Of a stretch of 64,000 nucleotides of DNA, positions 38,100 through 47,783 are shown in pieces (position 1 is the stretch's first letter; each line of letters opens with the position of its first letter). A program made the position numbers and the translations under genes. The stretch covers positions 124,001-188,000 of the forward strand of contig JAGIAR010000001.1 of assembly GCA_017744735.1 (NCBI GenBank). The letters run 5' to 3'. The notes under the pieces are model-generated. The model saw only the letters and a program-made list of their open reading frames with translations, ran no database searches and had not been told where the DNA came from. The stretch is from Novosphingobium sp. (lineage in GTDB: Bacteria > Pseudomonadota > Alphaproteobacteria > Sphingomonadales > Sphingomonadaceae).

Positions 38100-40376
38100 A
38101 TGACCGACGCCTCTTCCTTCAGCCGCACGGCCCGCCGCGCGGCCGCGCTGGCGTTCGCCGCGGCCACTGCTTCGCATGCCCTCCCCGCATTGGCACAGGA
38201 TGCCGCCGTCACCCCTGCGCACGATGCGTCGGGCAGCCCGGCGGTGGCCGAGGAAACGCGCGAGGTCGCGTTCGAGGCGGACAATCTCGACTACAATTAC
38301 GACAACGAGATCGTGACCGCCTCGGGCAATGTGGTGATGCGCAGCGAAGGCCAGTCGATGCGCGCCGACAAGGTGGTGTGGAACCGCAAGACCGACAAGA
38401 TCAACGCCACCGGCAACATCCGCTTCGTCGATAAGGATGGCAACATCCTCTATTCGGACAGCATGGAACTGACCGACGATTTCAAGGTCGGCGCGATGCA
38501 GAACCTGCTGCTGGCGATGCGCGAAGGCGGCCGGCTGGCGGCCAACGCGGGCAAGCAGAACGCCGACGGCACGATCGTGCTCAGCCACGCCGCCTATTCG
38601 GCCTGCGCGGTGGAAGACAGCAAAGGGTGTCCGAAGAAGCCGACCTGGCGGATCACCGCCGATACCGTTACCTACAATCCGGACCAGGCGCAGGTCCGCT
38701 TCAAGGGTGCCCGGCTGGAACTGTTCGGCATCCGGCTGCTGCCGATTCCCGGGCTGGTCGTCGCGACCGACGGGCGCGCGATCAACGGGCTGCTGATCCC
38801 CGACATCCGCTATTCGCCCTCGAACGGGGTCGAGATGAGCGACGCATGGTACCAGCGCCTGGGCGACAACCAGGACCTGACCGTAACCGCGCATGTCTAT
38901 ACCGGCGCCGCACCGCTGGTTTCGGCGCAATATCGCGCGCTGTTGGGCGACGGGGCGTTCCAGATCACCGGCTATGCCACCCACAGCGGCCGCATCGGGA
39001 CCGGTTCGGACAGCAATCCCGATACCGATCCGGCCGACGAGAAGCAGGCATGGCGCGGCTATTTCTTCGCCAACGGCCGGTTCCAGTTCTCGCCCGAATG
39101 GAGCCTGACCGCCTCGGCCCGCGTCGCGAGCGACCGCACCTTCCTGCGGCGCTACGACATCAGCCGAGACGACCGCCTGCGCTCGACCTTCAACCTCGAG
39201 CGAATCGACGACGATTCCTACTTCACCATCCAGGGCTGGGCGACGCAGACGCTGCGGGTCGGGGATCCGCAGGGCCAGGTGCCGGTGGCGCTGCCGATGA
39301 TCGACTATCGCCGGCGGATGGCCGATCCGGTGCTGGGCGGCACGATCCAGCTCCAGCTCAACAGCCTGGCGATCACCCGCACCGACGGGCAGGACACGCA
39401 GCGGGCCTTCGCCAGCGCGCAATGGAACCTGCAGCGTGTGACCGGCATGGGCCAGGAAGTCAGCCTGACCGCGCTGGTCCGCGGCGATGTCTACCATTCG
39501 GACGAAAACGACCTGACCGAAACCGCGATCTATCGCGGCAACCCCGGATGGCAGGCGCGCGGCGTGGCGCTTGCCGCGATCGACGTGAAATGGCCGTTCG
39601 TCGGCGAATTCATGGGCGGTACGCAGGTGCTGACACCGCGGGTCCAGATCGTCGCGACCCCGCCGATCGACAATCTCGACGTGCCGAACGAGGATTCGCG
39701 CGCGATCGACCTCGAGGATTCGAACCTGTTCGCGCTCAACCGCTTCCCCGGTTACGACCGGATCGAGGACGGCGCCCGCGTCACCTACGGATTCGACTGG
39801 CAGTTCCAGCGCCCGAACCTGCAGGTAAAGACGACCATCGGCCAGTCCTATCGCCTGACCGACGAGGCAACGCTGCTGCCCGACGGCACCGGGCTGAGCG
39901 ACCGTTTGTCGGACTTCGTCGGACGGACCGAGATTCGCTACAAGGATTTCCTCAAGGTCACCCACCGGTTCCGGCTCGACAAGGACAATTTCACGGTCCG
40001 CCGCAACGAGGTCGACCTCACCATGGGCTCGAGCAAGACCTATTTCGAAGCCGGCTATCTGATGCTGAACCGCGACATCTCAGAAGAGATCGAGGATCTG
40101 CAGGATCGCGAGGAGCTGCGCGTTGCCGGGCGGGTCGGCTTTGCCAAATACTGGTCGATCTTCGGTTCGGGCGTGGTCAACCTGACCAACAAGGACGAGG
40201 ATCCGACGCTGACCTCCAACGGCTTCCAGCCGCTGCGCACGCGGCTTGGCCTTTCCTATTCGGACGACTGCCTCGAAGTCAGCCTGACCTGGCGGCGCGA
40301 CTATGTCGCGATCGGCGACGTAGCGAAGGGCGACAGCTTCCAGATCCATTTCGCGCTCAAGAATCTCGGTTTCTGA
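38100..40376 (+). CDS. lptD: LPS-assembly outer-membrane protein LptD
   Basis: LptD with LptE inserts lipopolysaccharide into the outer leaflet. The 758-residue protein has a signal peptide ending near ALAQ, an OstA/LptA-like domain (about residues 55-190: 'ADNLDYNYDNEIVTASGNVVMRSEGQSMRADKVVWNRKTDKINATGNI'), a cysteine pair in 'AYSACAVEDSKGCPKK', and a large C-terminal barrel. It begins the lptD-surA-pdxA-rsmA block. The ribosome site is weak. Confidence 0.96.
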   Translation: MTDASSFSRTARRAAALAFAAATASHALPALAQDAAVTPAHDASGSPAVAEETREVAFEADNLDYNYDNEIVTASGNVVMRSEGQSMRADKVVWNRKTDKINATGNIRFVDKDGNILYSDSMELTDDFKVGAMQNLLLAMREGGRLAANAGKQNADGTIVLSHAAYSACAVEDSKGCPKKPTWRITADTVTYNPDQAQVRFKGARLELFGIRLLPIPGLVVATDGRAINGLLIPDIRYSPSNGVEMSDAWYQRLGDNQDLTVTAHVYTGAAPLVSAQYRALLGDGAFQITGYATHSGRIGTGSDSNPDTDPADEKQAWRGYFFANGRFQFSPEWSLTASARVASDRTFLRRYDISRDDRLRSTFNLERIDDDSYFTIQGWATQTLRVGDPQGQVPVALPMIDYRRRMADPVLGGTIQLQLNSLAITRTDGQDTQRAFASAQWNLQRVTGMGQEVSLTALVRGDVYHSDENDLTETAIYRGNPGWQARGVALAAIDVKWPFVGEFMGGTQVLTPRVQIVATPPIDNLDVPNEDSRAIDLEDSNLFALNRFPGYDRIEDGARVTYGFDWQFQRPNLQVKTTIGQSYRLTDEATLLPDGTGLSDRLSDFVGRTEIRYKDFLKVTHRFRLDKDNFTVRRNEVDLTMGSSKTYFEAGYLMLNRDISEEIEDLQDREELRVAGRVGFAKYWSIFGSGVVNLTNKDEDPTLTSNGFQPLRTRLGLSYSDDCLEVSLTWRRDYVAIGDVAKGDSFQIHFALKNLGF

Positions 40377-40578
40377 GGCCGACCTCCGTCCAGCGAATTC
40401 GCGATTTGCGGCGCGAACGCCCCCAAACGGGCCGCGCGCGCCTTCGCAAGTTGGCATCCTGCCGCAAACACGCTATCCGCGCGCACTGCGATTTGCGCTC
40501 AGCAACGGTTCAGCCTGCGAAAGCCAATCGGTCGACCTTCGAAGGGCGGGAAACCGCGCCTAAAACGGGACATGGTGC

Positions 40579-41961
40579 GTGATCAAGACGGGCAAGATTG
40601 TGTTGAATTCGGGGCGGCTGGTGCTCGCCGCCGCACTCGTCGCGGGGGTGGCCCTGGCCGGGTTCGGCGGCGCGCATGCCCAGACCGACCAGGAAGCGCC
40701 CGCGGTCGACGCCACCGACGCGTTCAACTTGCCGAGCTCGATCACCATGCTCGGCACCGAAGACCCGAACCTGCGCAAGGCCACTGCGGTGGTGAACGGC
40801 TATGTGATCACCGGCACCGATATCGACCAGCGCCTCGCCCTGGTGCTCGACGCCAACAAGGGCTCGACCGTCGCGCCCGAGGAAATGCAGCGGCTGCGGC
40901 TGCAGGTGCTGCGCAACCTGATCGACGAGACGCTGCAGGTCCAGGAAGCCAAGGCGCAGGACATCGAGGTCAGCAAGGACGAGGTCAACCAGACCTACGA
41001 TCGCGTCGCGACCGGCAATTTCAAGCAGAGCAGCCCCGCGCTGGACGCCTATCTGAAGAAGATCGGCTCTTCGCCGCAATCGCTCAAGCGGCAGATCGAG
41101 GGCGAGCTTGCCTGGCAGCGCATCCTCCAGCGCAATGTCGAACCCTTCATCAGCGTCGCCAAGGAAGAGGTCGACGAGGTGATGAAGCGGCTGCAGGAAT
41201 CGAAGGGCACCGACGAATACCACATCGGCGAGATCTATCTCGCCGCCACTCCGGAAAACCAGCAGGCGGTGTTCGACAACGCCAAGAAGATCATCGACCA
41301 GTTGCAGCAGGGCGGCAGCTTCGTCGCCTATGCCCGCCAGTATTCGCAGGCTTCGAGCGCCGCGGTCGGCGGCGATCTCGGCTGGATCCGCCTCGCGCTG
41401 CTGCCGACCGAGATGGCCAACGCCGCACGCCAGATGCAGCCCGGCCAGCTCGTCGGTCCGGTGCAGGTGCCGGGCGGTTTTTCGATCATCTATCTGATCG
41501 ACAAGCGCCAGGTGCTCACCGCCGATCCGCGCGACGCGGTGCTCAGCCTCAAGCAGATCTCGCTCAAGTTCCCGCCGGGAATCGCCCAGGCCGATGCCCA
41601 GGCCAAGCTGGCCGCGTTCAACGCCGGCGTCGCGCAGATGCACGGCTGCGGCGACGCCGACGCGATCGCCACCAAGATGGGCGCCGAAGTTGTGACCAAC
41701 GACCAGATCGTGGCACGCTCGCTGCCCGACCAGCTCGCGCAGAGCCTGCTCCAGCTCTCGATCGGCCAGGCCACCCCGCCGTTCGGCTCGCTCGAGGACG
41801 GGGTCCGCATCCTGATGCTGTGCGGCCGGGACGACCCGCAGACCAGCACCGAACCCGATTTCGATCAGGTGATGAAGCAGATCGAGGACGATCGCGTGAA
41901 CAAGCGCGCCCAGCGGTACCTGCGCGACCTGCGGCGCGACGCGATCATCGAATACAATTGA
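40579..41961 (+). CDS. surA: Periplasmic chaperone and peptidyl-prolyl isomerase SurA
   Basis: SurA escorts outer-membrane proteins such as LptD to the BAM complex. The 460-residue protein starts with GTG and a signal sequence ending in AHAQTDQ, then a SurA N-terminal domain ('KATAVVNGYVITGTDIDQRL'), one clear parvulin domain ('EYHIGEIYLAATPENQQAVFDNAKKIIDQLQQGGSF..RQYSQASSAAVGGDLGWI') and a degraded second region. It follows lptD and its stop overlaps the pdxA TTG start (TTGA). Confidence 0.93.
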   Translation: MIKTGKIVLNSGRLVLAAALVAGVALAGFGGAHAQTDQEAPAVDATDAFNLPSSITMLGTEDPNLRKATAVVNGYVITGTDIDQRLALVLDANKGSTVAPEEMQRLRLQVLRNLIDETLQVQEAKAQDIEVSKDEVNQTYDRVATGNFKQSSPALDAYLKKIGSSPQSLKRQIEGELAWQRILQRNVEPFISVAKEEVDEVMKRLQESKGTDEYHIGEIYLAATPENQQAVFDNAKKIIDQLQQGGSFVAYARQYSQASSAAVGGDLGWIRLALLPTEMANAARQMQPGQLVGPVQVPGGFSIIYLIDKRQVLTADPRDAVLSLKQISLKFPPGIAQADAQAKLAAFNAGVAQMHGCGDADAIATKMGAEVVTNDQIVARSLPDQLAQSLLQLSIGQATPPFGSLEDGVRILMLCGRDDPQTSTEPDFDQVMKQIEDDRVNKRAQRYLRDLRRDAIIEYN

Positions 41962-42968
41962 CCGCGCTGGCGGCTTCGCTCGGCGATCCGGCCGGGATCG
42001 GGCCGGAGTTGCTGTGCGAGGCATGGATCCGCCGCGCGGAGGCCGGACCGGCTCCGTTCTTCGCGGTGGGCGGTGCGCGTGTGCTGGCAGCGGCCGCGGC
42101 CATGCGCGGGATCGACCTGCCGATAGCGCCGATTGCCGATCCGGCGGAAGCGGCTGACGCCTTCGCTCACGGACTGCCGGTTCTGACGGGCGACGACGGC
42201 GATTATCGCCCGGGCGAACCCGACCGCGAAGGCGCAGCGCTCGCCCTCGCCTCGCTCACCCGGGCTACCGCGCTCGCGGTTGCAGGCGAGGCCTCGGGCA
42301 TCGTCACCGGCCCGATCTCCAAGGCCCGGCTGGCCGAGGTCGGCTTCGCCTTTCCCGGCCAGACCGAATTCGTCGCCGATGCCTGCGGGATCGCGTGGCA
42401 CGATGCGGTGATGATGCTCGCAGGGCCGACGCTGCGGACCGTGCCGCTGACCGTGCATTGCGCACTGGCCGAGGTGCCGCGGCTGCTTTCGGTCGAGCTG
42501 GTGACGTCGCGCAGCCGGATCGCGGCCGAGGCGCTGCGGCGCGATTTCGGGATCGAGCGGCCCCGCCTCGCGGTCGCCGGGCTCAATCCGCATGCCGGAG
42601 AGGGCGGCAAGTTCGGGGACGAGGAAGCCCGAATCATTACCCCGGCAATCGACGCGCTGCGCGCCGAAGGGATCGAGGTCACCGGCCCTTATCCGGCCGA
42701 TGCGATGTTCGCCGCGCATGAGCGCACGCGCTACGATCTGGCGATCTGCATGTATCACGATCAGGCGCTGATCCCGCTCAAAGCGCTCGATTTCGATGCA
42801 GGGGTCAACATCACCCTCGGCCTGCCGATCGTGCGCAGCTCGCCCGATCACGGCACCGCCTTCGCCATCGCGGGCAGGCGCCTCGCCGATCCGGGCGCGA
42901 CGGTGGCCGCGATCCGGATGGCCGGCGAGTGCGCCGGGCGCCGCGCGGCGCAGCGCGGCGCGGCGTGA
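41958..42968 (+). CDS. pdxA: 4-hydroxythreonine-4-phosphate dehydrogenase
   Basis: PdxA acts in vitamin B6 synthesis, oxidising 4-phosphohydroxythreonine. The 336-residue protein has '[11 protein letters not shown]' at the N terminus, '[10 protein letters not shown]', '[16 protein letters not shown]' and '[42 protein letters not shown]', with the metal-site histidines. The start is TTG at 41958-41960 in a TTGA overlap with the surA stop; no ATG is available in frame. Confidence 0.96.
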   Translation: MTALAASLGDPAGIGPELLCEAWIRRAEAGPAPFFAVGGARVLAAAAAMRGIDLPIAPIADPAEAADAFAHGLPVLTGDDGDYRPGEPDREGAALALASLTRATALAVAGEASGIVTGPISKARLAEVGFAFPGQTEFVADACGIAWHDAVMMLAGPTLRTVPLTVHCALAEVPRLLSVELVTSRSRIAAEALRRDFGIERPRLAVAGLNPHAGEGGKFGDEEARIITPAIDALRAEGIEVTGPYPADAMFAAHERTRYDLAICMYHDQALIPLKALDFDAGVNITLGLPIVRSSPDHGTAFAIAGRRLADPGATVAAIRMAGECAGRRAAQRGAA

Positions 42969-43795
42969 CCCTTCCTCCGCTACGCGAGGTGATCGCCCGC
43001 CACGGACTGAGCGCCTCGAAGGCGCTCGGCCAGAACTTCCTGTTCGACGAGCAATTGCTCGACCGGATCGCCGCGATCCCCGGCGACCTTGCCGGCGCCA
43101 ACGTGCTGGAGGTCGGCCCCGGGCCCGGCGGACTGACCCGCGCCTTGCTGCGTGCCGGGGCGAAAGTCACCGCGGTCGAGATGGACCGCCGCTGCTTGCC
43201 CGCGCTCGCCGAGGTCGCCGATGCCTTTCCCGGACAGCTCACCGTGATCGAAGGCGACGCAATGAAAATCGCCCCAACGGAGATGTTCGGCAGCGAGCCT
43301 TTCGCGGTCGTCGCGAACCTGCCCTACAATGTCGGGACCGCGCTGTTCACCGGCTGGCTTTCGGGTAAGGCATGGCCTCCGCAGTGGCGCAGCCTCACAT
43401 TGATGTTCCAGCTCGAAGTGGCCGAGCGGATCGTCGCCAAGGCCGGCTCCGGCGCATACGGGCGCCTCGCTGTGCTCGCCCAGTGGCGCTCGGCCGCCAA
43501 GCTGGCGATGAAGGTCCACCGCAGCGCCTTCACCCCCCCGCCCAAGGTGATGAGCGCGATCGTGCATGTCGAACCCGTGGCGATGCCGGAGGGCGTCTCC
43601 GCGAAAGTCCTCGAGCGCGTGACCGAGGCAGCCTTCGGCCAGCGCCGCAAGATGCTGCGGCAGAGCCTCAAGGGCGTGCCCGGCGCACTGGCGGCGCTGG
43701 AGCAGCTCGGCATCGATCCGCAGCGGCGGGCGGAGACGCTGACCATAGAGGAATTCACAGGGATTGCCCGCGCACTCGGACAAGCCGGAGCTTAG
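42965..43795 (+). CDS. rsmA: 16S rRNA adenine dimethyltransferase
   Basis: RsmA (KsgA) dimethylates two adenines near the 3' end of 16S rRNA. The 276-residue protein has '[19 protein letters not shown]', the SAM motif '[16 protein letters not shown]', and catalytic NLPYNVGT. The start is GTG within a GTGA overlap with the pdxA stop. Canonical last gene of the lptD-surA-pdxA-rsmA order. Converges with the PilZ gene (4-bp overlap). Confidence 0.97.
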   Translation: MTLPPLREVIARHGLSASKALGQNFLFDEQLLDRIAAIPGDLAGANVLEVGPGPGGLTRALLRAGAKVTAVEMDRRCLPALAEVADAFPGQLTVIEGDAMKIAPTEMFGSEPFAVVANLPYNVGTALFTGWLSGKAWPPQWRSLTLMFQLEVAERIVAKAGSGAYGRLAVLAQWRSAAKLAMKVHRSAFTPPPKVMSAIVHVEPVAMPEGVSAKVLERVTEAAFGQRRKMLRQSLKGVPGALAALEQLGIDPQRRAETLTIEEFTGIARALGQAGA

Positions 43796-44292
43796 TGCAC
43801 ACCCTTGCCCTGTGAACCGGGTGCGAGGGCGGCCTCCACTGTCTGCAGCGATCCGAGCGAGCTCGCGACCAGATCGGCGAGCAGCACGGTCGCCATTCCC
43901 GCCGCGACGGCGAACACCAGGAGTTCGATCTTGCGACCGCCGCTGCGTTCGTCGGCAGCCGGCTTGCGGCGGTCCGAGCGATCGTTGGGCACCCGCCGCG
44001 TCGGCATCACCAGGTCGCCCTCCCCGGAGATCGCCGCGATCACACTCACCCGCTCGCGGAAGGCGATGCCGAAGCGGCGCTCCCCCGACCATTTCACATG
44101 GCCGACCAGCGTGTTGGCGCCGATGCTGATCGAGACGAACTCTCCCCGCGCGGGCGGACTCGCGGTCGAGGCCGAAAGGCCCCTGGTGGAAATATCCAGC
44201 ACGCAGACATCGCTATCTACGTAGTTCGAGCGCAGGTGCGCGCGAACCATCACTTTCGTGCGCTCTTCGATCCTTGGCTTGTGATGCAACAA
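43792..44292 (-). CDS. PilZ-domain protein with C-terminal membrane helix
   Basis: A 166-residue protein with an N-terminal PilZ domain: RxxxR in [10 protein letters not shown] and D-x-S-x-x-G in DISTRGLSA, the c-di-GMP-binding signatures, and '[15 protein letters not shown]' closing the barrel. A charged linker and a transmembrane helix (about residues 123-147) follow. Likely a c-di-GMP effector at the membrane. The start is TTG (44290-44292, or the next codon, also TTG); ATG 44250 would remove the RxxxR motif. Confidence 0.8.
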   Translation of the reverse strand: MLHHKPRIEERTKVMVRAHLRSNYVDSDVCVLDISTRGLSASTASPPARGEFVSISIGANTLVGHVKWSGERRFGIAFRERVSVIAAISGEGDLVMPTRRVPNDRSDRRKPAADERSGGRKIELLVFAVAAGMATVLLADLVASSLGSLQTVEAALAPGSQGKGVH

Positions 44293-44388
44293 AGGCCCAA
44301 CCCCCCGTTGCTAACCTTGGTTACATCAAGACCTTACCGGAATGTTAAGAAAGCGGCGAAGCGATTACGGAAATACCGCAGAGATGAA

Positions 44389-46506
44389 CTAGCCGCCTTC
44401 ATTGGTTTGGTTAATTTTCTTCCGCAATCTCCACGCATGGAGCAACGGCTCGGTGTAGCCGTTGGGCTGCTCAGCACCCTTGAACACGAGGGCGCAGGCG
44501 GCCTTGAAAGCGAAGCTGGTGTCCCAATTGCCCGCCATCGGCTCGTACGCCGGATCGCCCGCATTCTGCGCATCGACTTTCGCGGCCATCCGCTGGAGCG
44601 AATCCATCACCTGCTCCGGGCTACACACGCCGTGCAGCAGCCAGTTGGCCATGTGCTGCGACGAGATGCGCAAGGTCGCGCGGTCCTCCATCAGGCCCAC
44701 GTCGTTGATGTCGGGCACTTTCGAGCAGCCGACCCCGGCGTCGATCCAGCGCACGACATAGCCGAGCAACCCTTGAGCATTGTTGTCGAGTTCCTCGCGC
44801 ACCTGCTCCTCGCTCCAGTTGACCCCGTGGGCCAGCGGGATCGTCAGCAGTGCATCGAGGCCCGGGGCCGGCGGCAGATGCCGCTGCGCCTCGAACACGT
44901 CGAGCCGGTGGTAATGCATCGCATGGAGCGTCGCCGCAGTCGGCGAAGGCACCCACGCGGTGCTGCCGCCGGCGCGCAGATGGCCGATTTTCTCACTCAT
45001 CATCGCGCCCATCCGGTCGGGCGCGGCCCACATGCCCTTGCCGATCTGCGCATGGCCCGAAAGACCGCAGGCGAGGCCGATCGCGACATTGCGCTTCTCA
45101 TAGGCGTCGAGCCAGGTCGAGGCCTTGATGTCGGCCTTGCGCAGCATCGGCCCGGCCTGCATCGAGGTATGGATTTCGTCCCCGGTGCGGTCGAGGAAGC
45201 CGGTGTTGATGAACACGATCCGGTCCTTCACCGCATGGATGCAGGCGGCGAGATTGGCGCTGGTCCGCCGCTCCTCGTCCATCACGCCGACCTTGATCGT
45301 GTGGCGCGCGAGCCCGAGCAGATCCTCCGCCGCATCGAACAGATCGTTGGTGAAGGCGCATTCGGCCGGGCCGTGCTGCTTGGGCTTGACGATGTAGATG
45401 CTGCCCGCGCGGCTATTGGGCCAGCGCGCGTGGCCTTCGAGGCCGAGCGCGGCGCAGGCGCTGGTGATCACCGCGTCCATGATGCCCTCCGGGATTTCGC
45501 TCCCGTCGGCCAGCAGGATCGCCGGGTTGGTCATCAAATGGCCGACGTTGCGCACGAACAGCAGGCTGCGCCCAGGCAGGCTGCCCGGCTCGCCATCGAC
45601 GTGGAGATAGTCGATATCGCCGTGGAGCGTGCGAGTGACGCTTTTGCCGCCCTTCTCGAACGTGTCGGACAGGTCGCCGCGGATCACCCCCAGCCAGTTG
45701 CGATAGGCGGCGAGCTTGTCCTGCGCATCCACCGCCGCGATCGAATCCTCGAGATCGACGATCGTGGTCAGCGCGGCTTCCAGCCGGATGTCGGAAATCC
45801 CCGCCTTGTCGGTCTTCGCGACCGGGTGCTGATCGTTGAACATCACCTGGATGTGCAAGCCGTGGCGTCGGAAGATGATCGAATCCTCGGTCTCGCCCAC
45901 GAGCTGGGTCACGTCGGCCAGCGGAATCGCCGGATCCGGCCCCTCGAGATCGGCCCAGCTGCCCTCGAACAGCGGCAAGGCCTCGTCCAGAAAGGCACGC
46001 CCGGCCGCGATCACCGCGGCGCCGCGATCGCGGTCGTAACCCGCCGCGGTCGGCGGCGGGCCGAGCACATCGGTGCCATAGAGCGCGTCGTAGAGGCTAC
46101 CCCAGCGCGCGTTGGCCGCGTTGAGCAGGAAGCGCGGGTTGAGCGCCGGCACCACCAGTTGCGGTCCGGCCATGGTCGCGATCTCGGGATCGACATTCTG
46201 CGTGCCGATGGTGAACGGCGCCGGTTCCGGCACGAGATAGCCGATTTCGCGCAGGAACGCCTCGTAGGCTCGACGATCCTGCGGTTGACCCTTCCGCTGC
46301 AGATGCCAGGCGTCGATCTTCCCCTGCAGCTCGTCGCGAAAGGCCAGCAAGGCACGGTTGCGCGGGGCGAAGTCGGCGCAGATCTTTGCGAATCCGCTCC
46401 AGAAGCCCTCGGCGTCGCGCCCCAGCGGAGCCAGTATGTCTTCCTCGACGAATCCGGCCAGCGCCGCATCCACCTGCATTCCGTAGCGTTCGATCCTGTC
46501 GGTCAT
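44389..46506 (-). CDS. glcB: Malate synthase G
   Basis: GlcB condenses glyoxylate with acetyl-CoA in the glyoxylate shunt. The 705-residue protein matches isoform G in length and has 'VVDLEDSIAAVDAQDK', 'RSLLFVRNVGHLMTNPAI', 'VGVMDEERRTSANL', 'FLDRTGDEIHTSMQAGPM' and 'AAPDRMGAMMSEKIGHLRAG'. ATG 46504-46506 is the conserved start (MTDRIERYGMQVD). Divergent from the M20 hydrolase gene; 68-bp gap. No isocitrate lyase gene is visible here. Confidence 0.97.
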   Translation of the reverse strand: MTDRIERYGMQVDAALAGFVEEDILAPLGRDAEGFWSGFAKICADFAPRNRALLAFRDELQGKIDAWHLQRKGQPQDRRAYEAFLREIGYLVPEPAPFTIGTQNVDPEIATMAGPQLVVPALNPRFLLNAANARWGSLYDALYGTDVLGPPPTAAGYDRDRGAAVIAAGRAFLDEALPLFEGSWADLEGPDPAIPLADVTQLVGETEDSIIFRRHGLHIQVMFNDQHPVAKTDKAGISDIRLEAALTTIVDLEDSIAAVDAQDKLAAYRNWLGVIRGDLSDTFEKGGKSVTRTLHGDIDYLHVDGEPGSLPGRSLLFVRNVGHLMTNPAILLADGSEIPEGIMDAVITSACAALGLEGHARWPNSRAGSIYIVKPKQHGPAECAFTNDLFDAAEDLLGLARHTIKVGVMDEERRTSANLAACIHAVKDRIVFINTGFLDRTGDEIHTSMQAGPMLRKADIKASTWLDAYEKRNVAIGLACGLSGHAQIGKGMWAAPDRMGAMMSEKIGHLRAGGSTAWVPSPTAATLHAMHYHRLDVFEAQRHLPPAPGLDALLTIPLAHGVNWSEEQVREELDNNAQGLLGYVVRWIDAGVGCSKVPDINDVGLMEDRATLRISSQHMANWLLHGVCSPEQVMDSLQRMAAKVDAQNAGDPAYEPMAGNWDTSFAFKAACALVFKGAEQPNGYTEPLLHAWRLRKKINQTNEGG

Positions 46507-46574
46507 GGCGATGCTAGTAACATTGTTGCGCACGGGGTTGGAGAGTCGATTTCGCCCCGCTAGACCGGTTTCCG

Positions 46575-47783
46575 ATGCAACAGGATGACACCAGCGAAGA
46601 CCTGTTCGGGCGGATCGATCCGCCGGCAATGCTCGCGCGCACCGAACGTTGGGCAGCGATCAACAGCGGAACGGGCAATCTCGCGGGGCTGGCCGAAGTC
46701 GCCGGGCTGCTGGCCGACGCCTTCTCCGCGCTGCCGGGCGAGGTGACGCTGGAGGAACCCGCCCCGGTGACTGCGATTTCGCCCGACGGCGCCGAGATCG
46801 AGAAGGCCCACGGCCGGCACATGGTGCTGCGCGTGCGGCCCGACGCGCAGCGGCGCTTCCTGCTGACCGGGCACATGGACACGGTCTATCCGGCCGACCA
46901 TCCGTTCCAGGCGCTGACCCGGATCGACGCCGACACGCTGGGCGGCCCGGGCACCGCCGACATGAAGGGCGGCATCGCGGTGATCCTCGAAGCGCTGACC
47001 GCCTTCGAAGCCGACGAGGCGGCCCCGCGGGTCGGTTACGACGTGATGATCAATTCGGACGAGGAGACCGGCTCGCTTTCCTCCGCCCCCCTTATCTCCC
47101 GACTGGCGCAGGGCAAATATGCGGCGCTGACCTATGAGCCTTCCGCCCTGCCCGACGGCACGCTGGCCCATGCGCGCGGCGGCAGCGGCAATTACAGCGT
47201 CACCGTCACCGGCCGTTCGGCCCATGCCGGGCGCAATCCGCTCGACGGACGCAACGCGGTGGTCGCCGCGGCCAGGCTCGCGGTCGCGCTGAAGGCGCTG
47301 CACAGCGACGAATTGAGCGTCAATCCGGCGAAGATCGACGGCGGCAGCGCGAACAACGTCGTGCCCGACCACGCGGTGCTGCGATTCAACATCCGGCCGC
47401 GCGGTACGGCCGCCGCCGAACGATTCCAGGCCGACTTCGCCCGGATGGTCGATGAAATCTCAGGCGAGCTCGAGGTCGCGCTCGCTGTTCATGGCGGGAT
47501 CACCCGTCCGCCCAAGCCGGTGGACCCGAAGGCCCAAAAATTATTCGATCTCGTAAAGGCTTGTGGGGCGGAATTGAAACAGGACATTGGCTGGCGCGAT
47601 AGCGGCGGGGTGTGCGACGGCAACAATATCGCGGCCTGCGGCGTGCCGGTGGTCGATACGCTGGGCGTGCGCGGCGGTTCGATCCATTCGCCGGAGGAAT
47701 ATATGATCGTCTCCTCGCTCGCCGAGCGCGCGCAACTGTCCGCGCTCGTTCTCCACCGCCTCGCCTCGGGAGACGTGCTGTGA
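46575..47783 (+). CDS. M20 family metallohydrolase
   Basis: A 402-residue zinc hydrolase of the M20/ArgE/CPG2 type. Metal-ligand motifs are present: LTGHMDTVYP (H, D), GTADMKGG, and SDEETGS with the catalytic Glu, plus 'DGRNAV' in the dimerisation lid. The stop overlaps the GTG start of astA (GTGA), so it belongs to the arginine succinylase operon. It may act as the desuccinylase or a related deacylase in that path; this is inference from position. Confidence 0.88.
   Translation: MQQDDTSEDLFGRIDPPAMLARTERWAAINSGTGNLAGLAEVAGLLADAFSALPGEVTLEEPAPVTAISPDGAEIEKAHGRHMVLRVRPDAQRRFLLTGHMDTVYPADHPFQALTRIDADTLGGPGTADMKGGIAVILEALTAFEADEAAPRVGYDVMINSDEETGSLSSAPLISRLAQGKYAALTYEPSALPDGTLAHARGGSGNYSVTVTGRSAHAGRNPLDGRNAVVAAARLAVALKALHSDELSVNPAKIDGGSANNVVPDHAVLRFNIRPRGTAAAERFQADFARMVDEISGELEVALAVHGGITRPPKPVDPKAQKLFDLVKACGAELKQDIGWRDSGGVCDGNNIAACGVPVVDTLGVRGGSIHSPEEYMIVSSLAERAQLSALVLHRLASGDVL

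Noticed and set aside
36495..39965. Open frame of over 1100 codons on the minus strand across lptD
   Set aside because: The real gene is pepA, ending upstream at 37955; the extension is antisense to lptD.
40572..41957. Upstream extension of the pdxA frame, read in the wrong frame through surA
   Set aside because: surA is clear in the other frame; pdxA starts at the TTG in the TTGA overlap.
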